NCBI RefSeq assembly: GCF_005938745.2
Contig: NZ_VCBX02000001.1
Coordinates: forward strand, 5,532,501 to 5,596,500
Origin: Rhodococcus sp. KBS0724
Lineage (GTDB): Bacteria; Actinomycetota; Actinomycetes; Mycobacteriales; Mycobacteriaceae
DNA length: 64,000 bases
Direction of reading: 5' to 3'
Within the stretch, counting starts at the first letter, position 1. The number at the start of each line of letters is the position of its first letter. Below are positions 27,884 to 36,630 of this stretch, piece by piece. A model generated the notes under the pieces. It did no database searches. It was not told the DNA's origin and saw only the letters and a list, made by a program, of their open reading frames with translations. The position numbers were made by a program, and so were the translations under genes.

Positions 27884-28951
27884 ATGTCGCCGGACCCGTC
27901 GACCCGCAGCAGCCGACGCCCACCCACCCTGCGAGAAATCGCGGACAAGGCCGGAGTTCACATCTCGACAGCATCGCGGGTACTGCGCCAGCCCGAACCC
28001 GTTGACGGCTGGTCCGACTCGGCGCAGCGCGTTCGCCAGGTCGCCGAGGAACTCGGCTACCAGCCAAATCTCTGGGCCGCGAGCCTGCGAACACGCAAGA
28101 CCACAACCATCGGTGTGGTCATGCCGAGACTCACCGACGGCGTCGTCGCCACCATGTTCGGCGGCATCGAAGAAGCCGCGACGGCAGCCGGCTACTCGGT
28201 TCTGCTGTCCAGCCCGCCCGACGATCTTGATGCCCAGCGCAAAGCCGTCGAGTTCCTGATCAGTCGTCAGGTTGACGGCCTCATGCTCAGCAGCATCCAC
28301 CTGCCCGGCACCGATTTTGTCGAGTCGCTCCCCACCCACTCACTCCCGGTCCTGCTCCTCAATCGCCACATCGACGTCGGACTCCCCTACGTCAGCGGCG
28401 ACGACCACCGCGGCGGATACCTGGCCGGCAGGCACCTGATGGACTGCGGCTACCGCGACCTCGGGGCGATTGCCGGGCCGGATCACGCCAGTACCTCACG
28501 CGAACGCGTCGCCGGATTCCGTGATGCACTCGCCGAAGCAGGCTTGGAACTGCCGCCCCACCGGATCGTTGCCTCCGATTTCGAGGTGGAAGGCGGCGTT
28601 CGAGCAGCAACCCAACTGCTCAGTGGCCCGACGCGTCCCGACGCTATCTTCACGGTCAGCGACACCATTGCCATCGGTGTTCTCGGCGTCGCCCGGGATC
28701 TGGGTCTGAGCATTCCGGACGACCTTGCGCTGGTGGGCTACAACGACATTCCGGTGGTCTCGCAACTGCCCGTCCCACTGACAACAGTTCGCTCACCTGC
28801 CCGCAAAATCGGTGCAACCGGGGTCCAGAATCTGCTCTCCCTCATGGCGGGAAAGAGCGTCGAATCGGTGAAACTGCCGGTGGAACTGATCGTGCGGGCC
28901 TCGACGCGCTACCAGACTTCGGATTCCTCGATCCCCAACCGACTGGCGTAG
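27884..28951 (+). CDS. LacI-family transcriptional regulator
   Basis: A 355-residue repressor with an N-terminal LacI helix-turn-helix (TLREIADKAGVHISTASRVLRQ, about 15-36; hinge around NLWAASLRTRKT) and a periplasmic-binding-like effector domain (about 65-340) ending VRASTRYQTS. The hinge residues at the minor-groove-inserting position read AASLRT rather than the usual ARSLRT-type, still with Ala and Leu. It most likely controls the divergent dehydrogenase/CoA-transferase operon through the operator at 27794-27814. The inducer is unknown. ATG 27884 is preferred to TTG 27881; AGGAG lies upstream. Its 3' end overlaps the convergent SRPBCC gene by 43 bases. Confidence 0.9.
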   Translation: MSPDPSTRSSRRPPTLREIADKAGVHISTASRVLRQPEPVDGWSDSAQRVRQVAEELGYQPNLWAASLRTRKTTTIGVVMPRLTDGVVATMFGGIEEAATAAGYSVLLSSPPDDLDAQRKAVEFLISRQVDGLMLSSIHLPGTDFVESLPTHSLPVLLLNRHIDVGLPYVSGDDHRGGYLAGRHLMDCGYRDLGAIAGPDHASTSRERVAGFRDALAEAGLELPPHRIVASDFEVEGGVRAATQLLSGPTRPDAIFTVSDTIAIGVLGVARDLGLSIPDDLALVGYNDIPVVSQLPVPLTTVRSPARKIGATGVQNLLSLMAGKSVESVKLPVELIVRASTRYQTSDSSIPNRLA

Positions 28952-29460
28952 CGCGAGTTGAGATCGTCCCAGCCGTACTCGCGTGCCTTCTCGCCCACGA
29001 TCGGACCGAACGGCGAACCCGCAAGCAGCGCATCAAGGACGTCGAAGCACAGATGCCACCCCGCAGCCAACGCGGACGCCATTCCCTCGGCACGGGAACG
29101 CTGAGTCAGAACCACCTCGGTTCCACCGTCGACCGGAGTGAGCTCCCAGATCAATTCGTCCGGGCCCCATTCATGTTCGAGTCGACGAGCTTGTTCGACC
29201 ACTCGGACGGACGCCGGAAACGACATCTCCGGATCGCCTTCTTCCGACAGCATGGCGATGACGACTTCGCCGACGCTGCCCAGGTTGCGATCAGCCGTGT
29301 ACGGAGTCCACTTGGCCAACATTTCCGGATCGGTCACCGCCGCCCAGACCTGGTCCACGGGGTACGGCAGCGTTCTCGGGAAGGTAACTACCGTGTCGTC
29401 TCCGTCGATGGTTACCGTCACGTCGGACAGGGAACTGGGCTGATATTGCTGGGCACTCAT
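28909..29460 (-). CDS. SRPBCC (AHSA1-type) protein
   Basis: A 183-residue START/Bet v1-like protein of the AHSA1 type. The pattern RTLPYPVDQVWAAVTDPEMLAKWTPY (strand, then the WxAxTDP and W..P turn) and the later DELIWELTPVDGGTEVVLTQRS and GWHLCFDVLDALL helix are typical. These proteins have a hydrophobic cavity; the ligand is unknown. It lies upstream of a hydrolase gene cluster on the same strand but is transcribed separately, 41 bases after the hydrolase start. Confidence 0.86.
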   Translation of the reverse strand: MSAQQYQPSSLSDVTVTIDGDDTVVTFPRTLPYPVDQVWAAVTDPEMLAKWTPYTADRNLGSVGEVVIAMLSEEGDPEMSFPASVRVVEQARRLEHEWGPDELIWELTPVDGGTEVVLTQRSRAEGMASALAAGWHLCFDVLDALLAGSPFGPIVGEKAREYGWDDLNSRYASRLGIEESEVW

Positions 29461-29501
29461 AGTTCGATCTCACCAGGTGCCGCCGACAGGGGCAACCGGC
29501 G

Positions 29502-30158
29502 TCAGTGTGGACTGATTCCGAACAGTTCGAATGCCGCCGCGACGGTGTGTTCGACCACGGGATATTTGGTCACCCCCAGGTCGTGTTTGGCGCCGTCGAA
29601 CTCCACCAACCTCGTTGCCGCGGGGATCAACTCGAGCGCCGATCGCATCTCGTCCGTCGTCGCGAATTCGTCCTTCGATCCGTGCACCACCACTGTGGGA
29701 GTTGCCAGTGCCGGAAGATGCTCGGTGCGCAATTTCTCCGGCTTCTTCGGCGGATGCAGAGGGTAGGACAGCAAAATCAGCCCGTTCACCAATTGCGGGT
29801 CCTCGGCCGCCAGCATCGAGGCCTGGCGACCACCGTACGAGTGACCACCGAGAAGTACAGGCCCGTCGTTCGGGTAATCCTTGCGCAGTGTCGCAACAAC
29901 ATCCGCGATTCCCAACCGGTCTTCGGCGGCGCGCGACGGGTGCGGTGGTCCCTTCGGCCGGCGCACGCGATAGGCGAGATCGAATCGCAATACTTGCACT
30001 CCCGCCTCGGCAAAGCCCTCGGCAACAGCGCGAAGTAGCACAGTGTCGCAGTTGCTTCCGGCGCCGTGGGTGAGCGCCAACGTCGCGATCGGCGCGGCAT
30101 CGGGGCGATGCAGGAATCCGTGCAGCTCGCCGCGGTCGACGGTTTCCAGAGTGGTCAT
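29502..30158 (-). CDS. Alpha/beta hydrolase, dienelactone-hydrolase/Tex30-like
   Basis: A 218-residue hydrolase. The motifs are ALTHGAGSNCD (oxyanion and loop, about 28-38), GGHSYGGRQAS (nucleophile Ser about 107), PTVVVHGSKDEFAT (acid Asp) and GAKHDLG near residue 195 (catalytic His). This corresponds to the Tex30/KANL3 subgroup. The start overlaps the upstream metallo-hydrolase gene by 4 bases (ATGA), so the two are in one operon. No substrate can be assigned. Confidence 0.85.
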   Translation of the reverse strand: MTTLETVDRGELHGFLHRPDAAPIATLALTHGAGSNCDTVLLRAVAEGFAEAGVQVLRFDLAYRVRRPKGPPHPSRAAEDRLGIADVVATLRKDYPNDGPVLLGGHSYGGRQASMLAAEDPQLVNGLILLSYPLHPPKKPEKLRTEHLPALATPTVVVHGSKDEFATTDEMRSALELIPAATRLVEFDGAKHDLGVTKYPVVEHTVAAAFELFGISPH

Positions 30159-30919
30159 GGTCGCATCCTCGTCCGGCCCTCGCGGGCCTGCTCGACTGCT
30201 GCCGTCATCGTGCCCTCGTATGCCGGTCCGTGTCCTGGGAAGATGACGCCGGCGGGGGTTGCCGCAATGGCGTCCAGCGCCTCGTCCGTCTCAGCTCGGT
30301 GATGATTGAACGGACACACCAGGAACTGCGGACCGGTCTGCCGTGACGTGGCATGGCCCGTCACCAGGGCGTCACCCGAAGCAATGACGCCGGCGCCGGG
30401 AATCAGATACGCACTGTGGCCGTCGGTATGACCGTGCGTGGGAATCGGCACGATGGCGCCGGGAACATCCAGGGCGACACCTTCCGCAAAAGCCTGTGCC
30501 TGAGGCAGTTCCGCGCCCTTCAGCGCGCCGGCGCCGATCACGTCGAACAGCCATTTCGGCGCACCCCGACGCCACAGGAGCAACGGAACCTTGACCGGCC
30601 CCACTTGTTGCAGGTATTCGCGTCGCGCATGAGGGACTTCCAACGGGTCCATCAGCACCGGAATGTCGTGACGGGTCAGGATGTCCGCGATCCCGCCGAT
30701 GTGATCGATGTGAGCGTGAGTGACAAGCACAGCGCGCACGTCGCCGATGCTGTGACCGATCTGCTCGATGGACCATTCCACGTCACCGCCGTTAGCCGGG
30801 TACCCACCGTCGATCAGAGTGAGATCGGAGCCCTCCTCGACAAGAACCCAGTTTGCGTGCCCACATCGAACCAGGTGCGTGTTGTCGATCCGCGTGATCG
30901 ACAGTTCCTTAGTACTCAT
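30155..30919 (-). CDS. MBL-fold metallo-hydrolase
   Basis: A 254-residue metallo-beta-lactamase-fold hydrolase. The metal motif is THAHIDHIGG (HxHxDH, about residues 67-76), the next ligands are in THGHTDGHS (His about 160), ASGDALV (Asp) and FPGHGP (His). The ATG at 30919 is chosen since the frame continues upstream without protein-like sequence, and the divergent lipase gene starts within 25 bases. It resembles glyoxalase II-like and quorum-lactonase-like members, but substrate is undetermined. Confidence 0.86.
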   Translation of the reverse strand: MSTKELSITRIDNTHLVRCGHANWVLVEEGSDLTLIDGGYPANGGDVEWSIEQIGHSIGDVRAVLVTHAHIDHIGGIADILTRHDIPVLMDPLEVPHARREYLQQVGPVKVPLLLWRRGAPKWLFDVIGAGALKGAELPQAQAFAEGVALDVPGAIVPIPTHGHTDGHSAYLIPGAGVIASGDALVTGHATSRQTGPQFLVCPFNHHRAETDEALDAIAATPAGVIFPGHGPAYEGTMTAAVEQAREGRTRMRP

Positions 30920-30938
30920 GCTTGGTAGTGTGCGCCAC

Positions 30939-32006
30939 GTGTCGGAATCCCGGAACAGCGCCAGTGATCGCACCGTGCGGGGCCTCGCCGAAGCAGGCCT
31001 GGTCGCAGCAGCATTCGCGCTGCCTGCAGCAGTGAAACGTCGCATTACCGGCCCGCCGGTGATCAGGGACGGACACACTCTCGACGCCGACGCCCACATG
31101 CTGTTGACTCTTGCCAAGGCCCGGCCGCGGCCCGCACTGTCGTCGGAACCGCAGGTACTGGCCGCTGCCCGCGCCGAATTGACGCGGACCGCGATGATGA
31201 TGGCCGGTCGACCGGCGGCTGCGCGTACGGAAGCCATCTCCGTGCAGGGTGCCGACGGCCGTCTTCGCGCTCGCCTCTATGTGCCCGTCCACGAATCCGG
31301 TGCGCTGCTGGTGTTCTTCCATGGCGGCGGTTGGGTCCAGGGTGACCTCGAGTCACATGACGCTCCCTGCCGGTTGTTGGCAGAAACGTCGGGAGCCCGA
31401 GTCATCTCCGTCGAGTATCGTCTTGCTCCCGAATTCCCTTTCCCCACACCAGTACACGATGCCTATGCGTCGTATCTCGACATTGTTTCCCGGGCAGCCG
31501 AGTTCGCCGTCGATCCCACCCGCATCGCTGTGGGCGGCGACAGTGCGGGTGGGCACCTGTCGGCAGTTGTTGCACTCCGCGCCCGCGATGACGGGTATCT
31601 GTCACCGGCAGCGCAGTTGTTGATCTATCCGGCCACCGATTTTCACGAGAGAAGGCCGTCCCGAACGACATTCGGCGATGGGTTTTTCCTTACCGAAGCA
31701 AATATGAACTTCTACGAGCACAGCTTCCTAGGGGAGAACTCGGATCGTCTGGACCCGTGGGTATCTCCGCTACGTGCACAAAGCCTCAACGATCTGCCAC
31801 CGGCGATTGTGGTGACAGCCGGATTCGATCCCCTCCGCGACGAAGGCGAGGCATACGCGCAGCTGCTGCGCGACAACGGAGTTCGCGTTGTCGCGCGGCG
31901 CTATCCCGGATTCATCCACGGCTTCGTGAACGTTCTCGGCCCCAGCGCACGATCACGTGCGGCGGTTGTCGAAATAGGTGGAATGCTCCGAGCGCTGTTG
32001 AGCTAG
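30939..32006 (+). CDS. Hormone-sensitive-lipase-family esterase
   Basis: A 355-residue alpha/beta hydrolase of the HSL family. Oxyanion motif HGGGW (FFHGGGWVQGDLE), nucleophile GDSAGGH, and late His in FIHGF are visible, with Asp in GFDPLRDEG. HSL-type enzymes hydrolyse short-to-medium acyl esters. Start GTG 30939 is preferred, as a TAGTGT -10-like sequence at 30926-30931 leaves almost no leader; ATG 30918 is the alternative, which would overlap the divergent metallo-hydrolase start. Confidence 0.85.
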   Translation: MSESRNSASDRTVRGLAEAGLVAAAFALPAAVKRRITGPPVIRDGHTLDADAHMLLTLAKARPRPALSSEPQVLAAARAELTRTAMMMAGRPAAARTEAISVQGADGRLRARLYVPVHESGALLVFFHGGGWVQGDLESHDAPCRLLAETSGARVISVEYRLAPEFPFPTPVHDAYASYLDIVSRAAEFAVDPTRIAVGGDSAGGHLSAVVALRARDDGYLSPAAQLLIYPATDFHERRPSRTTFGDGFFLTEANMNFYEHSFLGENSDRLDPWVSPLRAQSLNDLPPAIVVTAGFDPLRDEGEAYAQLLRDNGVRVVARRYPGFIHGFVNVLGPSARSRAAVVEIGGMLRALLS

Positions 32007-32011
32007 AGCGC

Positions 32012-32392
32012 CTACGCCGTATTGAGGGCGATTGCGGCGTGAATGAGGCCCGTGAATGCTTTCTCGTCAATGGTGTCGCCCTCGTTGAAGTCGATGGCGC
32101 GCCTGGTGTTGCCTTCGAGGCTGGAGTTGAACATTCCCGTCGGATCATCCAACGCGGCGCCCTTGAAGAACGTCACCTTCACAGCCTTCTTGTATGTCTC
32201 ACCGGTGCAGAGAATGCCGTCGTGCTCCCACACCGGAACCCCTCGCCACTTCCATTCCTCGACAACATCGGGGTCGGCTGCCTTGACCAGGGCCCGGATC
32301 CGAGCGAGCATCTCTCCTCGCCAGTCACCGAGTTCCTCGATCCTCGCGTCGATCAATTCCGAGGGAGAACCCCCTGCTGCGTCCTTCTTCAT
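32012..32392 (-). CDS. DUF1801-domain protein
   Basis: A 126-residue protein of the DUF1801 (YdhG-like) family: IDARIEELGDWRGEMLARIRALVKAADPDVVEEWKWRGVPVWEHDGILC is characteristic (core WRGVPVWEHDG), followed by KKAVKVTFFKGAAL. The fold is a small iron-chaperone-like (frataxin-like) structure; the role in bacteria is unclear. It is convergent with the esterase gene (5-base gap) and divergent from the exported-protein pair. Confidence 0.82.
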   Translation of the reverse strand: MKKDAAGGSPSELIDARIEELGDWRGEMLARIRALVKAADPDVVEEWKWRGVPVWEHDGILCTGETYKKAVKVTFFKGAALDDPTGMFNSSLEGNTRRAIDFNEGDTIDEKAFTGLIHAAIALNTA

Positions 32393-32503
32393 GGCCGGTC
32401 ACCCTCTCCATGGTCGACTCGCTCCCGGTCACCTCGAGTATGCCCGTTTGTCTTCACGCCGGGCGGCAAACACGGCGCATGTTCCTTCGCCCCGATCTTT
32501 GTG

Positions 32504-33112
32504 ATGAATAATGCAGCGATGCCATCACTCGGAGCGCGAGTAGCAACCTCCCTCTCATCGAAGACGCGAAGCGGGTTGTTGGTCCGGTCCGCACTCGCGG
32601 CGGTCGTCACCGTTGGCGTAGTCATCTCTGCGGTCCTCTCGCTTGGTGGTAACAACCATGTAGGCGACACCGCATCGGAATCACCGACCACTACGAAAGG
32701 TGGAACCCACAACAGCGCCAAAGCAATCATCGGGACGTTCCCACCGGCGCTGGCCGAGAGCATCTGCTCGCCGGGCTCGCTCAACTCGACTGGCGACTTG
32801 TACCTACTCTGCACGGTCAACTCCGAATCAACTCTCGCCCAGAGTGTCTCAACCGACTACAGCATCAGCTTCGTCGCCTGGGTAAACCAGGCCGAGGCTC
32901 GTAAAACACTCCTCGACTGGCGTGAGAACGAGCGGCCAGAGCTCATCACCGAGAACGCCTCGCATACCGCAGCTGCCCGCATCGAGTACCGCGACGCCGT
33001 GAGCACCACGGACTACGCCAACTCCGACAGCGGGCTCCACTTCGCCTCGCGCGCCATTTTTCCGGATGCCGTAGCCGCCAAGGCATTCCTCGAAAGCGCC
33101 GGGCTGGTCTGA
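32504..33112 (+). CDS. Exported/membrane-anchored protein of unknown function
   Basis: A 202-residue protein I do not recognise. A basic N-terminus (SLSSKTRSGLLVRS) is followed by one hydrophobic helix (ALAAVVTVGVVISAVLSLGG, about 32-51) and a Ser/Thr-rich linker, giving a signal-anchor topology. The exported part contains two Cys (about 92 and 107, ICSPGS and LLCTVN), suitable for one disulfide. It starts with ATG 32504 (GTG 32501 also possible). The next gene follows after 2 bases, so the two exported proteins are probably made together. Confidence 0.65.
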   Translation: MNNAAMPSLGARVATSLSSKTRSGLLVRSALAAVVTVGVVISAVLSLGGNNHVGDTASESPTTTKGGTHNSAKAIIGTFPPALAESICSPGSLNSTGDLYLLCTVNSESTLAQSVSTDYSISFVAWVNQAEARKTLLDWRENERPELITENASHTAAARIEYRDAVSTTDYANSDSGLHFASRAIFPDAVAAKAFLESAGLV

Positions 33113-33114
33113 CG

Positions 33115-34092
33115 ATGCGCAAATTCCTGGCTGTCACCTTTGTCGGCGCGGTAAGTATCTTCGCAGTCGCATCGATATATTCTTCCGTCCGCAGCGACAG
33201 CGTCTCATTCACCCCTCCGGTCGCGGAGATTGTCGAGCAGGCGGATTGCACTACGCCCGATATCTCCGCGCCACTCAGCGGGCTCGCTCAGATGGATTCA
33301 CAGACGATCCCCATGACCGAACCCGGCTATCCGCCATCCGGTTTCGCGCCCGTCGCGGTTATCCGGTGCGAACGAGGAGAAAACGCCGCCGGTGGATTGA
33401 CTATCGATGCAGTTCGCCTCGAAGGCGATGTATCCGCGGCAGTCGAAGCATTCCGAACCGAATCGCACCGGTTCCGCGACAACATCTCGGCGTCGTGCGC
33501 GATACGGGAACTCGAGCCCATCGGCCTGTGGTTCGTCGACGCGTCGGACGATGCATTTCGTCCCGCCTGGCCGTCGGCGCCGTGCGGATTCCAGGACGCA
33601 CCTCTCGTATCGCTGAATGCCTTGCACGAGGTCAGTCGTCAGCAGCACCCTATCGACGCGGTATCCGCGGACGATCCGGGAATCTGCCCGGGCTCGATCG
33701 GATCTCTGTTCGAACTCACTACCCACGACGACGTCGACAAATCTGTGCGTGCAGATTCTGAGAACACCGGATACTCACCTCTCGACAGCCCGTTGGCCAC
33801 ACCCGTCGACGACGTCGGGCGACTGCAGGTGTGCCGGTACAACCTGGGCCAGGAATCCTTGCATATCCGCCTACCACTGACAGACAGTGTCGAGCTGATG
33901 CACGCAGTGTCCGCGGCACCCATCGCCCCACCGTGCGATCAGATCGCACAGCAGGTGGCGTCGATCGACCTCCGTCGAGCAGACGGCTCAGGGGGAACCC
34001 AAGTTTTTGCCGAACGGGGCGGCTGCCAACGCATCGAATTCGGCGGGTACCGTCAGATACCCGCCTTGATCACCGAACTACTGACGCGTTGA
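33115..34092 (+). CDS. Secreted protein of unknown function, eight cysteines
   Basis: A 325-residue protein with an N-terminal signal or anchor (RKFLAVTFVGAVSIFAVASIY, about 2-22). The exported part has eight Cys (in ADCTT, IRCERG, SCAIR, PCGFQ, ICPGS, VCRYN, PCDQI and GCQRI), consistent with four disulfides. Two halves may be related: each has a CxRxx-type strand followed by sequence ending near a D(V)ExFxxE or similar. No family is recognised. It begins 2 bases after the preceding exported protein stop and is followed by 115 bases before the acetyltransferase gene. Confidence 0.66.
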   Translation: MRKFLAVTFVGAVSIFAVASIYSSVRSDSVSFTPPVAEIVEQADCTTPDISAPLSGLAQMDSQTIPMTEPGYPPSGFAPVAVIRCERGENAAGGLTIDAVRLEGDVSAAVEAFRTESHRFRDNISASCAIRELEPIGLWFVDASDDAFRPAWPSAPCGFQDAPLVSLNALHEVSRQQHPIDAVSADDPGICPGSIGSLFELTTHDDVDKSVRADSENTGYSPLDSPLATPVDDVGRLQVCRYNLGQESLHIRLPLTDSVELMHAVSAAPIAPPCDQIAQQVASIDLRRADGSGGTQVFAERGGCQRIEFGGYRQIPALITELLTR

Positions 34093-34207
34093 CGAACTCG
34101 CGAAAACCATTACCTAACAGCAATTGTCGAAGCATTCATTGAGATGATCCGAAGAATTCCGAAATCGAGGCGCGCGAGAGCAACCAGCTCGGGTAGTTTC
34201 GTACCCC

Positions 34208-34726
34208 ATGTACATCCGCCGCGAAAGCCCGTCCGACCGCGATGCCGTCTACTCACTTCTCGGTGCCGCATTCGCGGATCAGGCACCGCCTGGCGAGCTG
34301 CCGTTCGAGATCGAACTGACGCGCCAACTCTTTGCGTCGGACGAGTACCTTCCGAAGTTGTCCCTGGTCGCCGAGATCGACGGCGAGGTGGCCGGCTTCG
34401 TGATCGGAACCCGAGGTTGGGTCGGCAAGGTGGAGGCGGTGGGGCTGGGTCCGCTGGCGGTGACACCGGAGAACCAGAGGTCCGGCGTTGGCTCCGCATT
34501 GATGCACGCGGTTATCGGCGCTGCGGACGCTCTGGACGTGCCTCTGCTCGCACTGCTGGGCAGCACCGAGTACTACCCGCGGTTCGGGTTTGTGACCAGT
34601 ACGAAGGTGGGAATCGAATCTCCGGAAGCCGAGTGGGGTGCGCATTTCCAGATCCGCACCCTCGCAGCACACACAACGGATCAGGTCGGCACCTTCAAGT
34701 ACGCGGCACCGTTCGACGCAGCGTGA
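34208..34726 (+). CDS. GNAT-family N-acetyltransferase
   Basis: A 172-residue acyltransferase of the YhbS-like subgroup. The acetyl-CoA loop is seen in LGPLAVTPENQRSGVGSALMHAVI (about 79-101; key residues QRSGVGSALM), followed by a strand with LLGSTEYYPRFGF typical of this subgroup. The substrate is unknown. A TAGTTT sequence ends 8 bases before the ATG, suggesting a leaderless mRNA. It is convergent with a 75-residue small protein gene. Confidence 0.88.
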   Translation: MYIRRESPSDRDAVYSLLGAAFADQAPPGELPFEIELTRQLFASDEYLPKLSLVAEIDGEVAGFVIGTRGWVGKVEAVGLGPLAVTPENQRSGVGSALMHAVIGAADALDVPLLALLGSTEYYPRFGFVTSTKVGIESPEAEWGAHFQIRTLAAHTTDQVGTFKYAAPFDAA

Positions 34727-34728
34727 TG

Positions 34729-34956
34729 TCAGTCGAACAGAGTCGGCGACACGCCCTCGTCTGAAGCATCTTCCGTTGGGACGATTTTCTTACCGCCACC
34801 CTTGCGTACGACGGTCAGGCTCGTCGTTCGGAGTGACAGTCTGTGCCCGTCACCGTGTTCGAGCAACGCCATACCCTGACGAACGTCGACTACCGTCCAC
34901 GGACCCGCATGGTCGGCTGCCTGTACGAGGTCACCGGACTCCACCTCAGTTGCCAT
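34729..34956 (-). CDS. Small conserved protein, 75 aa
   Basis: A compact, probably soluble 75-residue protein: MATEVESGDLVQAADHAGPW, then VDVRQGMALLEHGDGHRLSLRTTSLTVVRKGGGKK. The beta-rich core resembles small SH3/KOW-like barrels, with a conserved positively charged KGGGKK and an acidic tail. No family is recognised. The ATG at 34956 is used; a GTG 6 bases further upstream is possible. It is convergent with the GNAT gene, separated by 2 bases. Confidence 0.6.
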   Translation of the reverse strand: MATEVESGDLVQAADHAGPWTVVDVRQGMALLEHGDGHRLSLRTTSLTVVRKGGGKKIVPTEDASDEGVSPTLFD

Positions 34957-35116
34957 GACCACTCCTTAGTTCCTGGTGTCCTGCACGTTCTCCTTCACAT
35001 TATCGACGCGACCACGTAGCGACCGACGAGCAGGGTATGGCCGAACCCCAAAAACCACCCCGAACAGACCTGCAACAAGTTACAGTTTTTCCGACGGACC
35101 ATCGAAGGAGAAGCCT

Positions 35117-35962
35117 GTGCGCTACGGAGTCAGCTTGTTCACCAGCGACCGAGGCATTCGCCCTGCCGATGCGGCCGTTGCCGCGGAAGCCGCCGGGTTC
35201 GACGCCTTCTACGTTCCCGAGCACACGCACATCCCGGCATCACGGGCGTCGGATCATCCCGGGACCAAATCCGCGGAGCTACCGGACGACCGCTACATGC
35301 GCACCCTCGATCCCTGGGTCGCTCTCGGCACCGCGGCTTCGGTCACCAGCACCATTCGCCTGGGAACGTCGGTGGCGCTCCCCCTCGAGCATGATCCGAT
35401 CACTCTGGCAAAAACCATCGCGTCACTCGATCATCTGTCAGACGGACGTGTCGTCTTCGGTGTCGGATTCGGCTGGAATGCCGAGGAACTCGCAGACCAC
35501 GGAGTGCCGCCGAACAAGCGTCGTACTGCCCTGCGCGAATACCTCGAAGCGATGGGCGAACTCTGGTCGAAGGACGAGGCGTCGTACGAGGGTCAGTTCG
35601 TGAAGTACGGAGCCAGTTGGGCATGGCCGAAGCCCGTGCAGAAACCGCGTCCACCCATCCTTCTCGGCGCCGGCGCGAGCGAAAAAACCTTCAAGTGGAT
35701 CGCACAGTCCGCCGACGGCTGGATCACGACTCCGATCCAGCAGGAGATCGAGGACAACGTAGAACTGTTTCGAAAGATCTGGTCCGAAGCCGGAAGAGTC
35801 GGCGAGCCCGAAATAACCGTCCTCGCCGGAAAACCCGAGACGGACAAGCTCGCCCACTGGGAGAGCATCGGAGTTACCGAGGCGATGTTCGGCACGCCGG
35901 ACGCCGCTCCCGCCGACGTTGTGGAATACATCAAGAGGTTGGCCACCAAGTTAGGGCGGTGA
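35117..35962 (+). CDS. LLM-class F420-dependent oxidoreductase
   Basis: A 281-residue luciferase-like enzyme. Motifs: YGVSLFTSDRGIRPADAAVAAEAAGFDAFYVPEHTHIPAS (core FYVPEHTHIP), GVGFGWNAEELADHGVP, RPPILLGAGASEKT and SADGWITTPI. This corresponds to the F420-dependent TIGR03619-type group, as with the first LLM gene in this window. The GTG at 35117 has AAGGAG 6 bases upstream. Its substrate is unknown. Confidence 0.88.
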   Translation: MRYGVSLFTSDRGIRPADAAVAAEAAGFDAFYVPEHTHIPASRASDHPGTKSAELPDDRYMRTLDPWVALGTAASVTSTIRLGTSVALPLEHDPITLAKTIASLDHLSDGRVVFGVGFGWNAEELADHGVPPNKRRTALREYLEAMGELWSKDEASYEGQFVKYGASWAWPKPVQKPRPPILLGAGASEKTFKWIAQSADGWITTPIQQEIEDNVELFRKIWSEAGRVGEPEITVLAGKPETDKLAHWESIGVTEAMFGTPDAAPADVVEYIKRLATKLGR

Positions 35963-36060
35963 ACCCCGTCACATCACCTTGATCTCAAGCGCACTCGAGG
36001 TTTTACCGTCAATTCAGCACAGGGAAACGTGCATCGACGGAATTATCCGAGTAGCGAAAG

Positions 36061-36630
36061 GTGAGCACGCACGTGACGACGGAACTGGTTGGACCACACA
36101 CCGATTCGATACCAGAACCGTCTATCCGTGAATCTTTTGTCGATGCGTTCCGTCGACACCCGGCGGGCGTCGCGATCATCACCGCCGCCGGCAACGACGG
36201 TCCGGTGGGGATCACCTCGTCGTCGGTGATGTCGATCAGCGCAGATCCGGCTGTGCTCGCGTTCTCCCTGCAATCCCTGCGCGGATCGGCTGCCGCGATC
36301 GCAGATGCTTCCAGTTTCCTTGTCCATCTTGCCCATTCCGAGAATGTGGGGCTGGCGCAGATATTCGCGACGCGTGGCACCGTCCGATTCGGCGAGGACA
36401 TGGACTGGTCTTTCCTGTCCACCGGTGAACCGTTCCTCCATGGAACGGCGCATGTTCTCCGCGCAGTTCCACTCGGTGTCACTGCGTGTGGATCCGCACT
36501 CATCGTCACAGCCGAAGTTGTCGAGGTCATAGCGCCAATGCGCCTTCTCACCCCACTCGTCTACCACGACCGGGCGTATCACCATCTCACCCCAGCGACT
36601 CGTCACCAATCGAAAGGCACACAACAATGA
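36061..36630 (+). CDS. Flavin reductase-family protein
   Basis: A 189-residue FMN-binding split-barrel protein like the reductase components of two-component monooxygenases. The signature [47 protein letters not shown] (core GVAIITA and [11 protein letters not shown]) and [10 protein letters not shown] are seen. The start is GTG 36061 or, with better spacing to AAAGG, GTG 36073. It overlaps the superoxide dismutase gene by 4 bases (ATGA), so the two are coupled: flavin reduction can generate superoxide, which may explain the pairing. Confidence 0.86.
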   Translation: MSTHVTTELVGPHTDSIPEPSIRESFVDAFRRHPAGVAIITAAGNDGPVGITSSSVMSISADPAVLAFSLQSLRGSAAAIADASSFLVHLAHSENVGLAQIFATRGTVRFGEDMDWSFLSTGEPFLHGTAHVLRAVPLGVTACGSALIVTAEVVEVIAPMRLLTPLVYHDRAYHHLTPATRHQSKGTQQ

